Below are positions 63,119-64,000 of a DNA stretch of 64,000 nt, one piece after another; the first letter of the stretch is position 1; every line of letters starts with the position of its first letter. Under the pieces are notes generated by a model. It saw only the letters and a list, made by a program, of their open reading frames with translations, did no database searches and was not told where the DNA came from. The stretch spans positions 310,001-374,000 of the forward strand of contig NZ_JACHFN010000002.1 in assembly GCF_014201885.1 (NCBI RefSeq). The letters run 5' to 3'. Source of the stretch: Deinococcus budaensis (GTDB lineage: Bacteria > Deinococcota > Deinococci > Deinococcales > Deinococcaceae). A program made the position numbers and the translations under genes.

Positions 63119-63295
63119 GTGGAGGCCACTGAACTGACTCCCGCTCCGGCTGCTGCGCCGGGACAGGACGGGTCGACACCCCGGGGAGTCGGTGCGGCCG
63201 CTTGCCTGAGGCTTGCGGGTGCAGCTTGGTTTCAGCGGCTGTTCACGACCGTCCACCATCTGGAAGCGGTTCAACCGCCCCTAAGAGGAGTCCGC

Positions 63296-64000
<705 letters not shown>

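Larger units (their letters stand above)
62912..63295. other. Divergent control region between MFS and binding-protein genes
   Basis: No gene was found. It holds the MFS promoter and operator on the left, a near palindrome AAGATGATCTT at 63038-63048, a complete plus-strand promoter at 63089-63118, and a leader of about 170 bases before the binding protein. A near-symmetrical GAAGCGGTTC with a central CG lies in the leader and could be a LacI-type half-site pair; this is weak. Confidence 0.5.

Noticed and set aside
63119..63295. In-frame upstream extension of the binding protein
   Set aside because: The signal peptide and ribosome site place the start at 63296; the open frame lies upstream or at the transcription start.

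Overview
The window is a 64 kb piece of a high-GC bacterial chromosome that looks like Deinococcus. The signs are: a homoisocitrate dehydrogenase very close to the Thermus enzyme (lysine by the aminoadipate route), a bacilliredoxin, a LEA-like desiccation protein, PRC-barrel/DUF2382 stress proteins, a ClpS-ClpA pair, and above all the promoter style. More than thirty genes start 5-9 bases after a lone TANNNT hexamer with no ribosome binding site, the leaderless arrangement known for Deinococcus. No insertion sequence, prophage, CRISPR array or rRNA was seen. The region is mostly ordinary chromosomal housekeeping, so the unusual signals are small and mostly regulatory.

Layout. 1-2417: phosphoesterase end, flavin oxidoreductase, nucleotidyltransferase-like protein. 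2418-4980: an unassigned small RNA candidate, tRNA-Lys(UUU), ffh, histidine phosphatase. 5014-7877: thiolase and 3-hydroxyacyl-CoA dehydrogenase, with a PaaR-like operator ahead of the thiolase. 7936-12595: a small acidic protein, AhpD-like protein, several membrane proteins, threonine aldolase. 12681-16477: EF-G-like GTPase and two DUF2382 stress proteins. 16564-21454: split MnmC pair, homoisocitrate dehydrogenase, mraY, an RlmI-like methyltransferase. 21557-25890: bacilliredoxin fusion and an uncharacterised three-gene HAMP module. 25974-30652: TPR/PH pair, HNH protein, DUF1517 protein, LEA-like protein. 30760-38896: clpS-clpA, FAD monooxygenase, amino-acid binding protein, yidD, acetyltransferases. 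39040-43874: CtpA-type protease, then ftsE-ftsX-EnvC-like. 44087-46871: rpsP, khpA, rimM, trmD, LON-domain protein. 46875-55160: purU, M29 aminopeptidase, small ATPase, C39 protease, SNF2 helicase, prfC. 55278-62911: HDAC-like protein, nitronate monooxygenase, acetyltransferase, HtrA-like protease, LuxR-type regulator, deoD, rsmB, MFS exporter. 63296-end: start of a maltose-type binding protein.

How the genes fit together. The translation and cell-wall genes form recognisable modules: rpsP/khpA/rimM/trmD, ftsE/ftsX/EnvC-like, and prfC followed by an SNF2 helicase. The strongest novelty candidate is a set of very short leaderless upstream reading frames. Those before mraY, ftsE and the gene at 38291 end in a TGA that overlaps the main start codon. 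Those before rpsP and prfC end further upstream; the prfC one reads [12 protein letters not shown], which suggests stalling or termination-coupled control of a release-factor gene. These readings come from sequence inspection only.
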